A stretch of 64,000 nt of DNA from NCBI GenBank assembly GCA_003427395.1, contig BFEA01000013.1:2298264-2362263 (forward strand), given 5' to 3'. This document shows positions 43,755-56,298 of the stretch, piece by piece (positions within the stretch are counted from its first letter, which is position 1; each line of letters begins with the position of its first letter). The position numbers and the translations under genes were made by a program. The notes under the pieces are model-generated. The model had not been told where the DNA came from and made no database searches. It worked only from the letters and a program-made list of their open reading frames with translations. Origin of the DNA: Chara braunii. Taxonomy: Eukaryota; Streptophyta; Charophyceae; Charales; Characeae.

Positions 43755-46290
43755 GTGCTTACTTTTGTTTCCTTTATCGTTCGTCCTTCTTATTTGTGCA
43801 GGGTTGGCTTTTCGGAGTTGGCCACTATTTGGAGGGGCGGGAGGATGGCGGGACAGGAGGGTGAGCGACTAGCCACGTCTTCGATATTGGGCCCTTTTCG
43901 TTACGGGGGTGGACATGTATTTCCATCTCTGGACGGATTAGTTAGGCAAGTTTGGGTCCTTGGGTTAGATTTCGCTCAGATGACAAAGAGGGTTAGAGGT
44001 ACTGGCAGCTATGAGGAGCGTGTGGCTCAGGTCGTGAGGGAGTCATCGGATTGGAGGCAGTTCGCCAGGCGGATGCTGAGATTGCGGCCTCAACGCATTG
44101 ATCGACAGGGTAGGCCCATGCGGTTTGATGGGGCTAACCTGGATGACTTCCTTAAGGTTTTCATCATTTTGGGGGATGGGCAGAGATGTACTAAGGCACA
44201 GAGGGTTAGGCAAGTTCGACATTGGGTTGTCCCGGAGCATAGACGTGAGGTGAGTACCCTGTCACACACAACGCAGACTTGGGCGGAGCTCATAGCGACG
44301 CTTGGAGGGGCGTTCAATGCTGGCAGACGATGCAGGCTCCACAAAGTGGTTGGGGATTACATCCTGAGGCTCAGGATACGCCCACAAGCACAGCTAGAGA
44401 GGTATGAGGTCGATGAGAGGCGATCGCGAGAAAGGCGGAGAGAGAGTGAGCAACCAGAGATCCCATGCATGCCTAGGTCAGGCAGGCGCCAAGGAAGTCA
44501 GGATAGAGAGGATGATCTAGAGGAGAGATCAAGCATTGACTGTTGATATTGGGACGACCCTCCCGACAGATGATGTGGGGGAGGAGGCCTTACCAGTAGG
44601 GTCTCAGAGACGAGGTGAAGTACATCTCTTACGAGGAGTTTCTTTCATATGTCAAGGACTCATCTATCCTTGAGATTCGGGCATTGCTAGTACCAGAGGC
44701 ATGTCAGGGTGAGACGGGAATTAGAGGTTGTGATCCTAGAGGTGCGCCTGAGGCAGATGGGACTACTCCGCCTACACTCAGACAGGATGGGGAGGAGGCT
44801 TCCCTACAGCTTGTGTTAATGACTGCTTCGGCCCAGCCTACTGAGATTGATACCATGGAGAGAGTGGTTTTCGATACTGCATCAGAGGATAGGAGGGATA
44901 GGCCTTATCAGTGGAGAGACACGCGGGACGTGGCATTAGATCTCCCACAAGGGGAGCTACAACTTATGATAGGGCCTGCCACCATAGTGTCGATGCAAGA
45001 GCACGAGGGGCCTCAGCCTGAGCAGGCGCGAGAGACAACGCCAATGCATGGTGAGCCAGGTTATGATGAGCAGGAGGACCAACCTCAATCATGGTGAGAG
45101 AGGTGAGATGAGACCTTTATCATTGGAAAGGTTGTCATTGTTGCGCGAGAGTCGATCGGTTGAGCAGCCAATTGAGCCTGAGGGTTCAGTGATTGCCCAA
45201 CTATATGATATGGAGTCTCCTAGGAGGCAGATGCGACAAGAGGTATCCCAACCTATATTGACAAAGCAGGTTGAGGCCGAGGTTCTGTGGCTAGACAGGG
45301 AGGATCCTATGGAGGGCATACAAACCCAGCAAGTGGGATCATCCCCTTTGGATTTTGGAGATACTCCACGACGGGATGGTGATCGGGGTGAGGCCAGTAC
45401 GAGGGGCCACGTTGAGGTAGTTCGGAGCGTACCCAGGATGCATCCATGACTCAGAGCAGGAGAGCTCGCCTGATTCTCGGGGGCTGATAGATCACGAGCC
45501 TGTTAGGAGGGGTGCGTGGCTGGCCGAGGAGATGGGATGGATGCATCATTACATTTTTCGGGATGGGTGGCTTTTGAGCGACTGGGTTATCGAATCATTC
45601 AATTCGATGGGATCTTCGGTCGATTGATTGATGATTGGTTGATCGATGGATTGATCGATTGATTGATCGATTGATTGATCTTCCCAACTATGGCCGCGAG
45701 TCCGAACTTGCCGGAGGGTTAGACCACTGGAGGGCTGAGGGTACTATATGATGATCGGACCATGGAGAGGGCCTACGTTGGTAGCAGCCTCGCAGCAGCT
45801 CTAGAGGCGATAGAGCAGGTTAGAGATTACACGAGGAGAGTTGTTATCCGATCCTTTGAGCTGAGTCGCGACAAGCAAACAAAGCAGGATGCGCTGAGAG
45901 AGGCGGTGAGTGACCTCCGTATGGTTATAGAGGGAAGGGAGGCTCAGACTTTAGAGGCAGCCGAGGCGGTCCTCAGGATTCAGGAGAGAGAGGCGAGTGG
46001 TTGGCAAGCCCAGGTTCAGAGGGTACTCGAGGAGTATGAGCCACCTGCAGACGCAAACAGATAGCGATAAGCTCGAGCGCAGGGTTGTCCTTGAGACCGT
46101 GCGGTCATCTCAGTTGGAGAGCCAGGTGCCGACTCTTGTCATATTACAACGAGAGACCGAGGAGCAGACACAAAGGCTCTTCTATGCGGATGCGGCCAGA
46201 GGAGGGGCTTCATGCGAGATTGTTATCTGAGGCCTCAGTGCGAGAGTTGGCAGGAGTGATGGAGTATGTATATTGAGAGTTTTTTTACTT
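43755..46290 (+). pseudogene. C additional coding block after integrase: gag-like plus coiled coil
   Basis: 43755-44546 (263 aa; a likely start is the Met at about 43845) holds MRFDGANLDDFLKVF, VRHWVVPEHRREV, TWAELIATLGGAF and an Arg-rich end (DERRSRERRRESE). The spacing resembles the capsid domain of retrotransposon Gag. 44615-45449 is Pro/Glu/Gln-rich and disordered-looking across one frame change. After a GATT repeat, 45762-46230 is Ala/Arg/Glu/Gln-rich and strongly coiled-coil-like (LREAVSDLRMVIEGREAQTLEAAEAVLRIQEREA). It sits where envelope-type or accessory frames sit in other lineages but has no signal peptide or membrane segment. Its function is unknown. A second gag or a structural accessory protein is possible. 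Confidence 0.55.
45621..45681 (+). repeat. GATT/GATC tetranucleotide repeat
   Basis: GATTGATT and GATCGATT units run for about 60 bp between the two parts of the accessory coding block. Confidence 0.93.
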
Positions 46291-48177
46291 CAGATCTCAG
46301 GATGCAAGCCATGTACTATATGTAGTTGGTGATTAGATCTGACTCGTGTTTTTGTTGACTGTACGTACATGATAGGCTGCTAGCTTTAGTAGGTTGGCTT
46401 GAGTAGGGGTTTCAGAGATTGCGGGTCCAGTTTTGGGCGAGTTTTGTGTGAGTTTTGTGTGAGTTTTGTGTAGGTCTTTTTGTGAGATTGGTGTGTGTTT
46501 GGTGTGAGTGTACGTATGATATGACTTTTCAAGGTAGGACATGGAGTTAGCGAGTGCCTTTGAGAGTTACGTTGTTTCGTTTAGGGGCGCTGCTCCAATT
46601 TTTTTTCGGATAATGATACCCATATTCGATTCTTCATGATTGATTTTAAGGCCTCACTGTGTATGCCCTATTGTTGGGATTGATTCAGACATATGAGTCT
46701 CGTGGGGAAACAGGGAGCCATGGAATATTCTCACAGTGTGAACTTGTGTTCACTACCCTTGCATCTGTGATGTTTGTAATTTGTTGGTTGTGAATAAGTT
46801 GTTTGATTGTTGAACAAATTGTTACTGACCTTGATTGCATATGAATCAGTGTATGAAAGTCAGTGAAAATTATTCGATAAAGATGCATGGAAAAAGCCTG
46901 GATCGAAAAGGCAGCCTAAATGTTTGATGGGAAGGGGGCCCGCTTGAGGAGCCGCCTGATTATCAATGTGAGTCGAAAATGAAAATTTATGATTATAACT
47001 TGTTTCATTAAGGTAAATAAAACTTTGATTTTTGCAGAAAATTGTCAGTGAAAAGCGGTTCGTATAATGAGAGGTTTCTTCGAAAGAGAAACTTGTTTGT
47101 GAGGCTCTAGGGTCGGCGGTCGTGTTTGCCATGATCAAGCAGAAAGACTGCAAGCATTAAAAGCTGGCTCAAGAGTAATTTGGGAGGCCTTAGCCGGGGG
47201 CTAAATAGGCATCGTTGGGGCAATCCCCAATGTGGGTTGCTGTCCCCCCTAACCAGGACAACGGACCCCTAGCTTAAGGACAAAGGGTTGATCTGCACCA
47301 TTATCCATGGCTCATAATATATATCGGATTATTATGGTTACTATTTCTATTACTTTCATCATATGGAAGGGCTAAATTAAGCCAAGTATCGGGTCCCTCC
47401 AAAGGCTCTAATTAAGGTGACTGCTAGGGGGTACTTAGGTCCAAGAGTCAGAGAATCGCCTTAGCAATATGCAAGAAATGTAGGCAACATCGTGGCTTAA
47501 CGGCACGATGAACCTTGGTTTGGGCCGATCATCCAAACTATGGTGGGCTGAGGGCAGGACTATAACCCACCTGTGATTAGACACAAGGCCGGGTTGAGTT
47601 TTGATTTAATTGCATGGAGTGAGCTTTGTGCATCACTATGTCTGTCGCAAGTTGAGCTGCACAAGGAGGTGTGCTTTTATATGGTAGGCCACTCAGGAGG
47701 GTATGCTACTCATTTCGATTGCAGAATGAGTTACCCAGAGAAGTATATTTTGGTTTTGCCTAAGCTACTCTAAAGGGGTGGGCTACCTATGTTTGTTGTG
47801 TGCTGCAGTTTATTCCACTCAGGGCAATTGTCTTGCCTTAAAACCCGCGCCCAAAGATGACGGTTTTTTGATAGCCCGATTCAGACAGAACCCAACGGAA
47901 GTCGGAAGGCGTCTAGGACAAACGGAAGGGGCTGGTATTTGAACATTGAAGCTAACCTAGGGCGGTAGTATAAAGAAAGTATCCCTGTGAGTCAGGCAGG
48001 AGGTGCAGGTTGGACTCCTGCTCGCCAAAGGGACGTCACATAACTAAAATACCAAACCCCAAGCCGAGTCCTTCCGATTATATGGATTTGGTTATCCATC
48101 TGCTCAGTCTATGCATTCACCTTTGTTCACGTTCACACATTATAACCTTTACCAAAGCGACGAGGACGTCGCTTAAC
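46291..48177 (+). other. C 3' untranslated region, no gene seen
   Basis: About 1.9 kb with only short frames and no domain. GAGTTTTGTGT is repeated three times at about 46437-46475. Confidence 0.65.
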
Positions 48178-48192
48178 GGGGTCTGGGAGGAC
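48177..48192 (+). other. C polypurine tract
   Basis: GGGGTCTGGGAGGAC lies directly before the 3' LTR start TGTCATAGC. It is G-rich but contains a TCT interruption. Confidence 0.6.
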
Positions 48193-51100
48193 TGTCATAG
48201 CAAACGCCCTTACAAGGGTATTTGCCGACCTTTTAAAAGGTCACACTGGGAGCGTCCTTGATCAACGTAAACGCGTCGATAGGGCAAATCTCGTCAGGGC
48301 GCTCACCTTGGCATCCTCGCTACTGACAAAAGTCCGAGCCAAAATGCAAACGAATTAGAGAGTGTGTGGAGCACGCATTATTGTGTTGCGCTGTGAGGTG
48401 GTCGTTTAGTTATCGGTTGTACCAGGACGGTGGAAGGTGTCAAAGGCCATAGGGTCCGATTACCTTTGCTATAGTTTTCAATTTGGTTATATATATTTTT
48501 TATTTCATAAAGACTAACCTCACTCCACGAACCTGCTCTGCCTATAGCGGGACACGCTACAACATGATAAAAACTTTACCTTGCCTATATGCGGGAGGTT
48601 TATGATTGGACGACACATCGAAAGGCGCGGCGTTGGCTGACCTAGTATGGGGGAAAGTTTGGAAGTTCGACAAAGTATGTCGTGCGCCCGACGACCTGGA
48701 TACTAGGTGACCACAAACCTAGGCGTGGGGGGCGTCTTCCGACGGCCAGAAGATTGGCCGGTAGGCCAAGGCGGAGGCCTGGTTTGCGCACGTAGGACCA
48801 ATCACGGTTTCGCGACTATTCATACGCAGGTTCACACTGACCTATCTTAGCCCTTCGACCTGGTTCTAATGGTTACGGTACTGGACTTTCAAGCAATAGG
48901 TTTGGGGTTCGAGGTCAGCAAGCAGCGATGGAGCAAAGAAGCGCGATCGGTGGAGACTGAGGGGTCGAGGGTCTTAAGGGACTATCCCCTTTGGTTTTTG
49001 TGAGACAGGCCCAAACCTGGGTTCGACTGACAAGACCAAGAGGGTGTCGGCAGGTCCTCGTCCTCTTCAATCCCAGTATTTTTATTTTGTTGATTTATTT
49101 ATTATTTCTTATTCATCTGCATTTTCTCGTCGGTTGACCAGGCTGGAAACTGGATCTGGGACCGACGTGAAAGAAGTACCGTGAGGGCGGATGAAAACAA
49201 CTTCTGGAAGGGAGTTGAAGAGTGCTAGGAAATTTATGAAGCGAGAAGTGGACATGGGAGAGTCGTGTATCCACATTTTGGCGAAGGTACACTGCGGCTG
49301 CGTCACCACCATCTTGATTGGACGTGGGGTGCCTGCCAGCACGGGCTATTATGACCGACATTGTGGTAGGAGCGATTGAAACCCCCCCCGCGGGTGGCCA
49401 TGTCACGAAAGTCGAGGACCTTATTGAGCGGGCCCATTCGGGTTCCCGCATGTGCGAGATGCTGACGGAATTCCTCTAACCTACCCATCATGAAACACAA
49501 ACTAACGGGGCTAACGTGCATGTATGCCGGTGGGTGTAGGGTCTATGAGGCTAAAGAGACCTACAGATGCACTGTTCACCAGCCACGATCTACTGTCGGA
49601 AGACTTGAGTGTGAGCCTGCCCATTGGCACCCGCAAGGTGGTGAACTATGTTGGGTAAGGCACGGCCAGAGGAAGCTTCTGGTAGAAGCGCGCAGTGTTA
49701 CTGATGTGCAAATCGCAGACAGGCTTGACTGCAGGGGCGGACAGCTAATGGAACCGCATAGTAGGTGATCCCCTTTGGAGTTTCCCCTCGGCAATACGAA
49801 CGTGCAAAACGTTCGTCGGGCCTAGGTATAGGGTCGAGAGGTCAGTCGAACCAAGCCAGTAGTTGGTTCCCTTCGGAGTTGGCTCAGGGCAGCCAGAGCT
49901 GTTGAAATTATGCACCGTACTAAGCAACGCTAAGTGCTGCGCTAAGAAGCGACAAAAAGAAAGAGCCCAGAGCAGTTGAAATTATGCACCGTACAAAGCA
50001 GCGCCAAGTGCTGCGCTAAGAAGCGGCGAAGAGAAGGAGACTTGTCGAGATACGGGGAAGAAGACAAGGAAGAGAGAAAAGAAGAGGAGGGAGACTAACG
50101 ACAAGGACGAGGTTGCTACGAGACGGTGAAATGGTGGCGTAGGAGAGAGTAGAGGGGGTTGCATGAACCTGGTTGGGATCCGAGCCAGGTATGAGAAGGA
50201 AGAGAGGGAAGTGGCGGAGGAAGAGAAGACAATGGGTATGGAGGATGGGGAAAACCCATAGCCTACTTGATCCTTACTGAAATCAGCAGCAGGGAGGATG
50301 TAAGGGAGAAGAAGGTGGGGGAATTGGGATTGAGAAAGGAATGGGAGGAAGTCGAAGGTAACGGGGAGAGGTTCACCTCCGTGTCGACTTTGTGTGTCCT
50401 CGTAGAGGTCGCTGTTGCCCTTTCCTTTTTTAATTTTTATCTGAAGATTTACGGAGGTTGTTGTTTCCTCCCTTTCTACTTTTCGAATCTAACCACTATC
50501 CTGAGAAGGGTGGATAGGATTGGAGTAGTGTAGGCGGAAGGGGGGGGGATACGTGAGGAAGACATTGCATATCGAAAGTGAGAAAGAAAGAGGATGAAAA
50601 ACGTAGATATCGATCACTTCTTGACCGATTCGGACAATCTAAGACCAGGAATAGAGGTTTTGAGCCATTCCGAATCGAATGGCTGCGCCAAAATTTCGAT
50701 TTGGGTTATGGTCTAGTAGATATGAGCACTAAAAACTGTGCGGAGAAGGAGCTATTTTGACGGCATGTGTTGGCGGGTCTGCATAATGGCGGAAGCACGG
50801 AAGTAGGATGGCGGAGAAAAAGGGAAATTGGAAGAAGAGAAGAAAGGAGTGAGGAAGAGAACGATTGGAGGAAAGAAAATATATAATAGAGAGAAGGCAG
50901 AGAGGGGGTGGAAGACACTTACCTTCTGGTCGGCTTCATCAGCATGAGTCGAAGTCGGGGTTTTCACTTGAACGCTGCTCGTCGTTAAGATTCGTCAGCT
51001 TGGTTGCCATCGAGACTCTACTGTTCGTCATCACATTCGATTCCAGCGAGCTGAGGCGTTGTGCTACACTACGAGGAGGAAAAGCATGGCAAAGAAATAA

Positions 51101-52300
51101 TGAGGACGAAGGACAAAGAAGGAAAGGAATGAATGTGAAAGAGAGAGAAGGGGATTGATGTGTTCATCGTCCGTTTGATAAAGCATGTTTTCCTAATAAC
51201 ACTCATGACGCTCGCCTCCATGGTCTTCAGCACGGCGGTTCCCTTCACAAAGATCATTATGCATCTTCTGGTATTTCACCGGATGATTCATCTTTTCTAG
51301 TGAATGTATCTTCCCATGTTTTAGAGGAAGATCCATTCTTGTTTTTGCGCTTGGTGGTGTTGGATCTGGTCTACGTATTGTTGTTCATCAACTCGACTAT
51401 CTTGCTGCCCATCGTGTTTGCTGGGCAACATCGTCGTGCTTCCCTTTTGCGCACGTGGTCGTGGGTATCCATGCTGCTCACCAATACTGTGCGTCGCTAG
51501 GCTCGTCATTTGGATACTCTTGTTTGTTGTAGACATTTTGCATAGTGGTGGTCGCCTGAGCGGTGGCCGGTTCTACAGAAGCTCCCCTCTAGAGTGGTAG
51601 ATCCTGTAGTATTTGACTACATGGTAGCGCTCAACCCAACGACATAGTTTTGAATCGTACATGTATCCGGCCAAGATCGTGGTACGGGCAAAGGCGACGA
51701 GGGGGGGAGGCGATACCGACAAGTTTGAATTGGAGGGAGTAGAGGAAGGAAAGTGCCAGGTAAAGTAAATCAGCGCCTGCTTCGCGTTAGTGGTGCTGGC
51801 ACTTTGTCAGATGCATAGTTACCTGGAGACGGGAGTTCCGGGTACATGGGTCTGGCCAATGCAAGGATTAACTATTTGAGAAAGCTCATGATCATTTATT
51901 GGTTAAAGAAGCTCATGACCATTTATTGGTTAAAGATACGCATTGCCTGAATGATTTTCGATTAACGAACGGGGTCCCAGCCTGTGGCGTACAGTTGAAG
52001 GACTGCATTTACGATTAGACAACTTCGAGTTGAAGGAACCGGTGTTGTTTGTTGGAAGTCTAAACTATCTGTGTACGGTGCTGATGTGTTTTTGCAGCGT
52101 TATTATGTTTTGTGGCATCGTTGCTACCTCGCTACCATATACGCTGTCTTACTATGTGTCTGATGCTACCGCCATGTTTTAGCTGTTACGACTGCTAGAC
52201 CACGAACTGTTGCTGAGCCACTATGTCGTTGTTACACCTTATTCCTGAGACACACCGAAAGTTGCTTCAGCGACGCAATCGAATGTTGCTGCCGAACACC

Positions 52301-52463
52301 TCGGTAGGTTACTGTTGCAACAACCTGGAAGCCATATTGCCACCTACGACATTGTAGACTGCAGCCCTTTCAAGCAAAGCTTCGGTAGGTTACTGTTGCA
52401 ACAACCTGGAAGCCATATTGCCACCTACGACTTTGTAGACTGCAGCCCTTTCAAGCAAAGCTA
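52301..52463 (+). repeat. 81-bp tandem duplication in C 3' LTR
   Basis: Units start TCGGTAGGTTACTGTTGCAA at 52301 and 52382. The 5' LTR has one unit (about 33397). Confidence 0.92.
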
Positions 52464-53147
52464 TTATCGATCAAAGGTTGTTGATGCTGATCTCAAGTTC
52501 GAGAGAAGTTGTTGATGATTGAAGGTTACTGACCACTAAAACTTGCCGCTGATGTGGATTCCGGAGTTGGTACACCTTATTCCGGAGGGGTTGTTGCTCC
52601 TGATCTTGAGTTCGTGGGAACCTGTTGCTGTTGGAATAGAGATTTTGTTGCGACATCGGCCGTCTGGTTAAACGGACTCTTGCAGTTGGCCGCCATTGCG
52701 GGCCCCTCATGATCTGAAGGCACCAAGGCCCTCCCGTGTGAGTTGAGGTGGCCCCTTCTCGTATCTCGAGCGTCTGGCTTCTCTTCTTCTGTCCTCCTTC
52801 ATCCATATCTAGTTTGTGTTCGGAGCGGAAGGCGGCAGGCGGGATTGCAACCCGTAGGACTGTATCAAGGCTTTGTGGGGGTTGACCCACCGATTGCGGG
52901 AGCTCTACCGGAGCCCAGGCGGGACTCTGGAGGCAGGGATCTCAGAGGTTGGCCATCACTATACCATTAGCATCCCAATAAACCCCTATCTATACAAACG
53001 TGGTGTTTGGTATGTTTAACTTTGACTTGTGTGTATGTTTGTTTTCTTTTTTTTTCACGACTTTAACTGAATCGAAAATGGAATCTACTATGTATGTTAA
53101 TTCATCTGTCTATGGTAAAAATCATGATTTTTGCATGCGATGATTTC

Positions 53148-53520
53148 AAATGGGGCTGGAGATGAGGTCCTCCTGACTGATGCGGTCGCTTTGCTGTTTG
53201 CCTAAGACATTGAAATGGGGCTGGAGATGAGGTCTTCCTGACAGATCCGGTCGCTTTGCTGGTTCCATAAGATATTGAAATGGGGCTGGAGATGAGGTCC
53301 TCCTGACTGTTCGGTCGTTTGCTGCTTGCCTAAGACATTGAAACGGGGCTGGAGATAAGGTCCTCCTGACTGATCCGGTCGGTTTGCTGCTTGCCTAAGA
53401 CATTGAATGGGGTTGGAGATGAGGTCCTCCTGACTGATCTGGTTTCCTTGCTGTTTGCTTAAGACATCGAAATGGGGCTGGAGATGAGGTCCTCCTGGCC
53501 AATCCGGTCGCTTTGCTAAG
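53148..53520 (+). repeat. About 64-bp minisatellite, single array
   Basis: Six units of the same repeat as at 34140-34545, starting at about 53148, 53213, 53277, 53339, 53404 and 53468, with small indels in some units. Confidence 0.92.
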
Positions 53521-55194
53521 TCGGTCAGATTTGCTTGTTGACTTTGCTAAGGTCTGACTTTTCTCCTTTTGAGAATAGTCCAGCCTAAGTGTGTTCGTGG
53601 TCGCATGGGGTTGACCGAGAACAACTTTGAAAGTTAATCAACTAAATAAGATACAGGACTAATGCTTTTGTGATCAGGACAAACGAAAGATGAAAACTTT
53701 GGATGAACAAACCCTGGTTTTGAATTGGTTGAATGCGTTGTGGACATGCTTGTCGGCAATGCTTTGTCTTTTTGCTCAGGCTCTGTCTGTTGTGTGCATT
53801 ATAGGGTAATTTGTTAGTGTTCGCCTTGTGCTTGAGCGATAGGCAAGTAGATGCTCACTTTGTTTATTTAGCATTTGTCTTTTCATGCATGATTGTTTTG
53901 GTAGGGCATTGGCTAGCCTCCGAGTTTGTAGAAGTTATTGGAGCCTCTTTTCCTTAGGGTAGATGCTGCCAATTTTTTCGCTAAATACTCGGAAGTTCGT
54001 GAAGTTTAAGAGATGCTAGCTAGATTAGGATATGGTTTAGTCTTTGGGGACAATGGGAATTATGAAAGCCTTCCTCTCTAAAGGAAGTGTTGCCCAAATT
54101 TCTACTGGAAACCAAATAGTTGGTTTATTTTCATATATTTTCAGAGTCGTGAGTTTGTATTTGGTATTGTAAATATTCTTCACACTTCCCTAAAAGAAGT
54201 GTTGCCGAAATTTTTTGGATTTTCACATCGTTACCGGACGCTACTGCTTAGAGTGCGATACAGAGTTGAACTCCGTTAACTCCATAGGTGATGCCTAGCT
54301 TGATTTTGTGACGCAGATCATTGCAACCTGCGAGTGTTCTTCGGAGACTTAAGCTTCATCAACTCCTACCCACCATGATACCCTCGTCCAGATGTCTGTA
54401 ACCCCGTAGGGGAAAGGCATTTCCGTGTGAATAAAGTTCCTATTCTTTGAACGTCTCTTGAATGGCCATGCAAAAGTTGTGTGAATCGGGGTAGGCGGGT
54501 ATGCCTTTGTCGAGTGGGGGTCGGAAAGGAGTTTGTGGGACATGAACCTGGGAGAAAAAGGGGTTGACCACGTTTTGTGGCATCTGTGTATGGATTTTCA
54601 TTGGGTTTCATGTGTGTGTAGGTAGGTATGGGAGCGAGGGCTCGGTCCTAGATCGAGAGTGATATGGAGGAATGAGTGCAGGGTGCGAGTAACAAGGTTC
54701 AACTATGGCTGTGAGAAAGACTCTCCCTGATTTCCTCCGATGCTCCCCCTTTTCTTTTTATTGTTTTACTTCTATCTCACGCATCTAGCAAGTAGGCAGG
54801 AGTAGCTGTGCTCAAGGATTAGCGTTCGATCCTCTATTGGAGTGAGACTTAGTTAGGATTAGCGCTCGATCCTCTATCGGAGTGAGACTTAGTTGGGTAT
54901 GGCGAATTGCTCGCCAACTCGTGAGTACTCTTATTTTCTTTCCTCTGGGGAGGGACGAGCGGATCCCGTCTTAAAGAGGTATTGCTTTTTAGATTATTAG
55001 TCGGACGTTGGTCCTGAGCCTGGAATTCGAGGTCCTTGTCCAGGACATCCCAGGCTCTGGTACAGCACAAAAGGGTTTCCCCTTTGAGACGGACCTACGC
55101 CTCTTGCTTATCGTCACCCACTGCCTAAAAGACAGGGGCGCCGCAAGGGCCGCACAACTTATCCTTCAGCCATGTAATATTGTGAAGGGTTCCA

Positions 55195-55248
55195 ATATCG
55201 TGAAGGAGGAACCCTTCACGATATTTTGCGTCCGACACTTGAGTGTCG
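55195..55248 (+). other. Twin hairpins in C U5, second copy
   Basis: The same 12-bp stem with AGGAAC loop (55195-55224) and the same 7-bp stem with TG loop (55233-55248) as in the 5' LTR. Just upstream, GTGAAGGGTTCC (about 55181-55192) adds an alternative pairing arm. Confidence 0.8.
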
Positions 55249-55899
55249 TAGGCAATCCCGAAGCCCATGAGAGGTTGCGTGGATGTGGGTAACACATGAA
55301 CCGCCACCATGACAGCAGATCAAGTGAGTACACATGATTGAGCATTATGTTTCCCTTAGCGCGTGCATTCAATTTATGCAACTCTGCGCGGACCTTGCTC
55401 AGACACATTGGTCTTCTGAGTTATGGGTCAGGAAGAATGAAAAAGGGACTAGGCTTATTTGTGTGTCTGAGTTAGTTTGTTTTGTTGCGTGTCGGGTGGT
55501 TGAGTTAGGATGTCCTAGTCGACCGACGCTGAAGGAGATCAACGCCCCAACATAACGTTTCGCGTATGGGTCCGAGTTAGGCATGGACTGTATGCTACAA
55601 CATACAGGAAACGTCGTCGGCTGGGCCACCTCTGCGATTGCATGCAAAAGCTTCCGTGTGTGGTTTAGTAGCTCGACGGGGATACGCCTACCCAAGGGAT
55701 GGTGACAACTCCCACGGGTGGAGGTAAGTTGTACCTCGTGAGACCCTGTCCCGTCGTAGGGACTCAATGGAGTTACAACTGGCGAGCTCGGCCAGAACGG
55801 CTACGCCGCTTCCCTTTTTCGTGAAGCGACTTGCGAATTCTGCCAATCCTGCGTGATGAGGCCGGGAAGGTCCCCCTAGCGGGGACCGTGCGCTCGACA

Positions 55900-56196
55900 T
55901 CGGGTCAGCTATTCGCAGTTAGAGTGAGTGTAGGAAATCTGGATTAGTGTCGGCCTGAAATTGTGCAACTTTGCAGATATGTCCCTCGCGAATTTCACCC
56001 CTGGCGGATACCACGGTTAACCCTTAGTTGTAGATGCTTGTCTGTTGAAAAAGCATTCGCGTGTGGCTCGCCAGAGTTGGAAAATTTGGTCACGTAGATC
56101 TTGGAAAACAAAATTACGAATGTATCCCTAAATTGTACTATATAGCCTCGCAGACAAACGCAGTAGTCAAATGAACAAGTCATTGCTGGCTTACCC
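55900..56196 (-). repeat. B 3' LTR, proximal part
   Basis: 55901-55993 aligns with 63912-64000 (GGGTC.GCTATTCGCAG, GTGTCGGCCTGAAATT, GCAACTTTGCAGAT). The rest has no partner inside the window. Read on the - strand it contains GGCTATATAGTAC at about 56136-56148, a possible TATA box of U3. The LTR start probably lies in the adjoining gap. Confidence 0.82.
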
Positions 56197-56278
56197 NNNN
56201 NNNNNNNNNNNNNNNNNNNNNNNNNNNNNNNNNNNNNNNNNNNNNNNNNNNNNNNNNNNNNNNNNNNNNNNNNNNNNN
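56197..56278. other. Assembly gap (82 N)
   Basis: A run of undetermined bases between the end of B integrase and the preserved part of its 3' LTR. It probably hides the polypurine tract and LTR start. Confidence 0.99.
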
Positions 56279-56298
56279 GGGGAGCGAGGACATCTGAG

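Larger units (their letters stand above)
28871..55899 (+). mobile_element. C: about 27-kb Ty3/gypsy element with about 8-kb LTRs
   Basis: Direct repeats of 8044 bp (28871-36914) and 7707 bp (48193-55899) start TGTC(T/A)TAGCAAAC and end GCTC(A/G)ACA. A tRNA-Asp-type primer site begins two bases after the left repeat and a purine tract abuts the right repeat, so the repeats are LTRs and not a segmental duplication. The 11.3-kb interior carries gag with an RGG-like region and zinc knuckle, protease, a centre-deleted RT, RNase H, integrase, and a second gag-like/coiled-coil block. The flanks share a CGG core: -ACGG on the left, TCGG- on the right. The uninterrupted target is visible at 63907-63920 in B's other LTR. 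LTR divergence looks on the order of 10 percent with several indels, so the insertion is old. Confidence 0.9.
48193..55899 (+). repeat. C 3' LTR (about 7.7 kb)
   Basis: The counterpart of 28871-36914, without the MITE and with one minisatellite block (about six units, 53148-53520) instead of two. Private changes include an 81-bp tandem duplication (units at 52301 and 52382), a short duplication of AAGCTCATGA(T/C)CATTTATTGG at about 51886-51938 and an extra 18-bp hairpin arm copy at about 55178-55195. The U5 hairpins at 55195-55248 and AATAAA at 52977-52982 are retained. It ends at 55899. Confidence 0.88.

Noticed and set aside
43755-46290. Envelope gene in C
   Set aside because: Position fits, but there is no signal peptide, transmembrane segment or Cys-rich ectodomain; the content is charged and coiled-coil.
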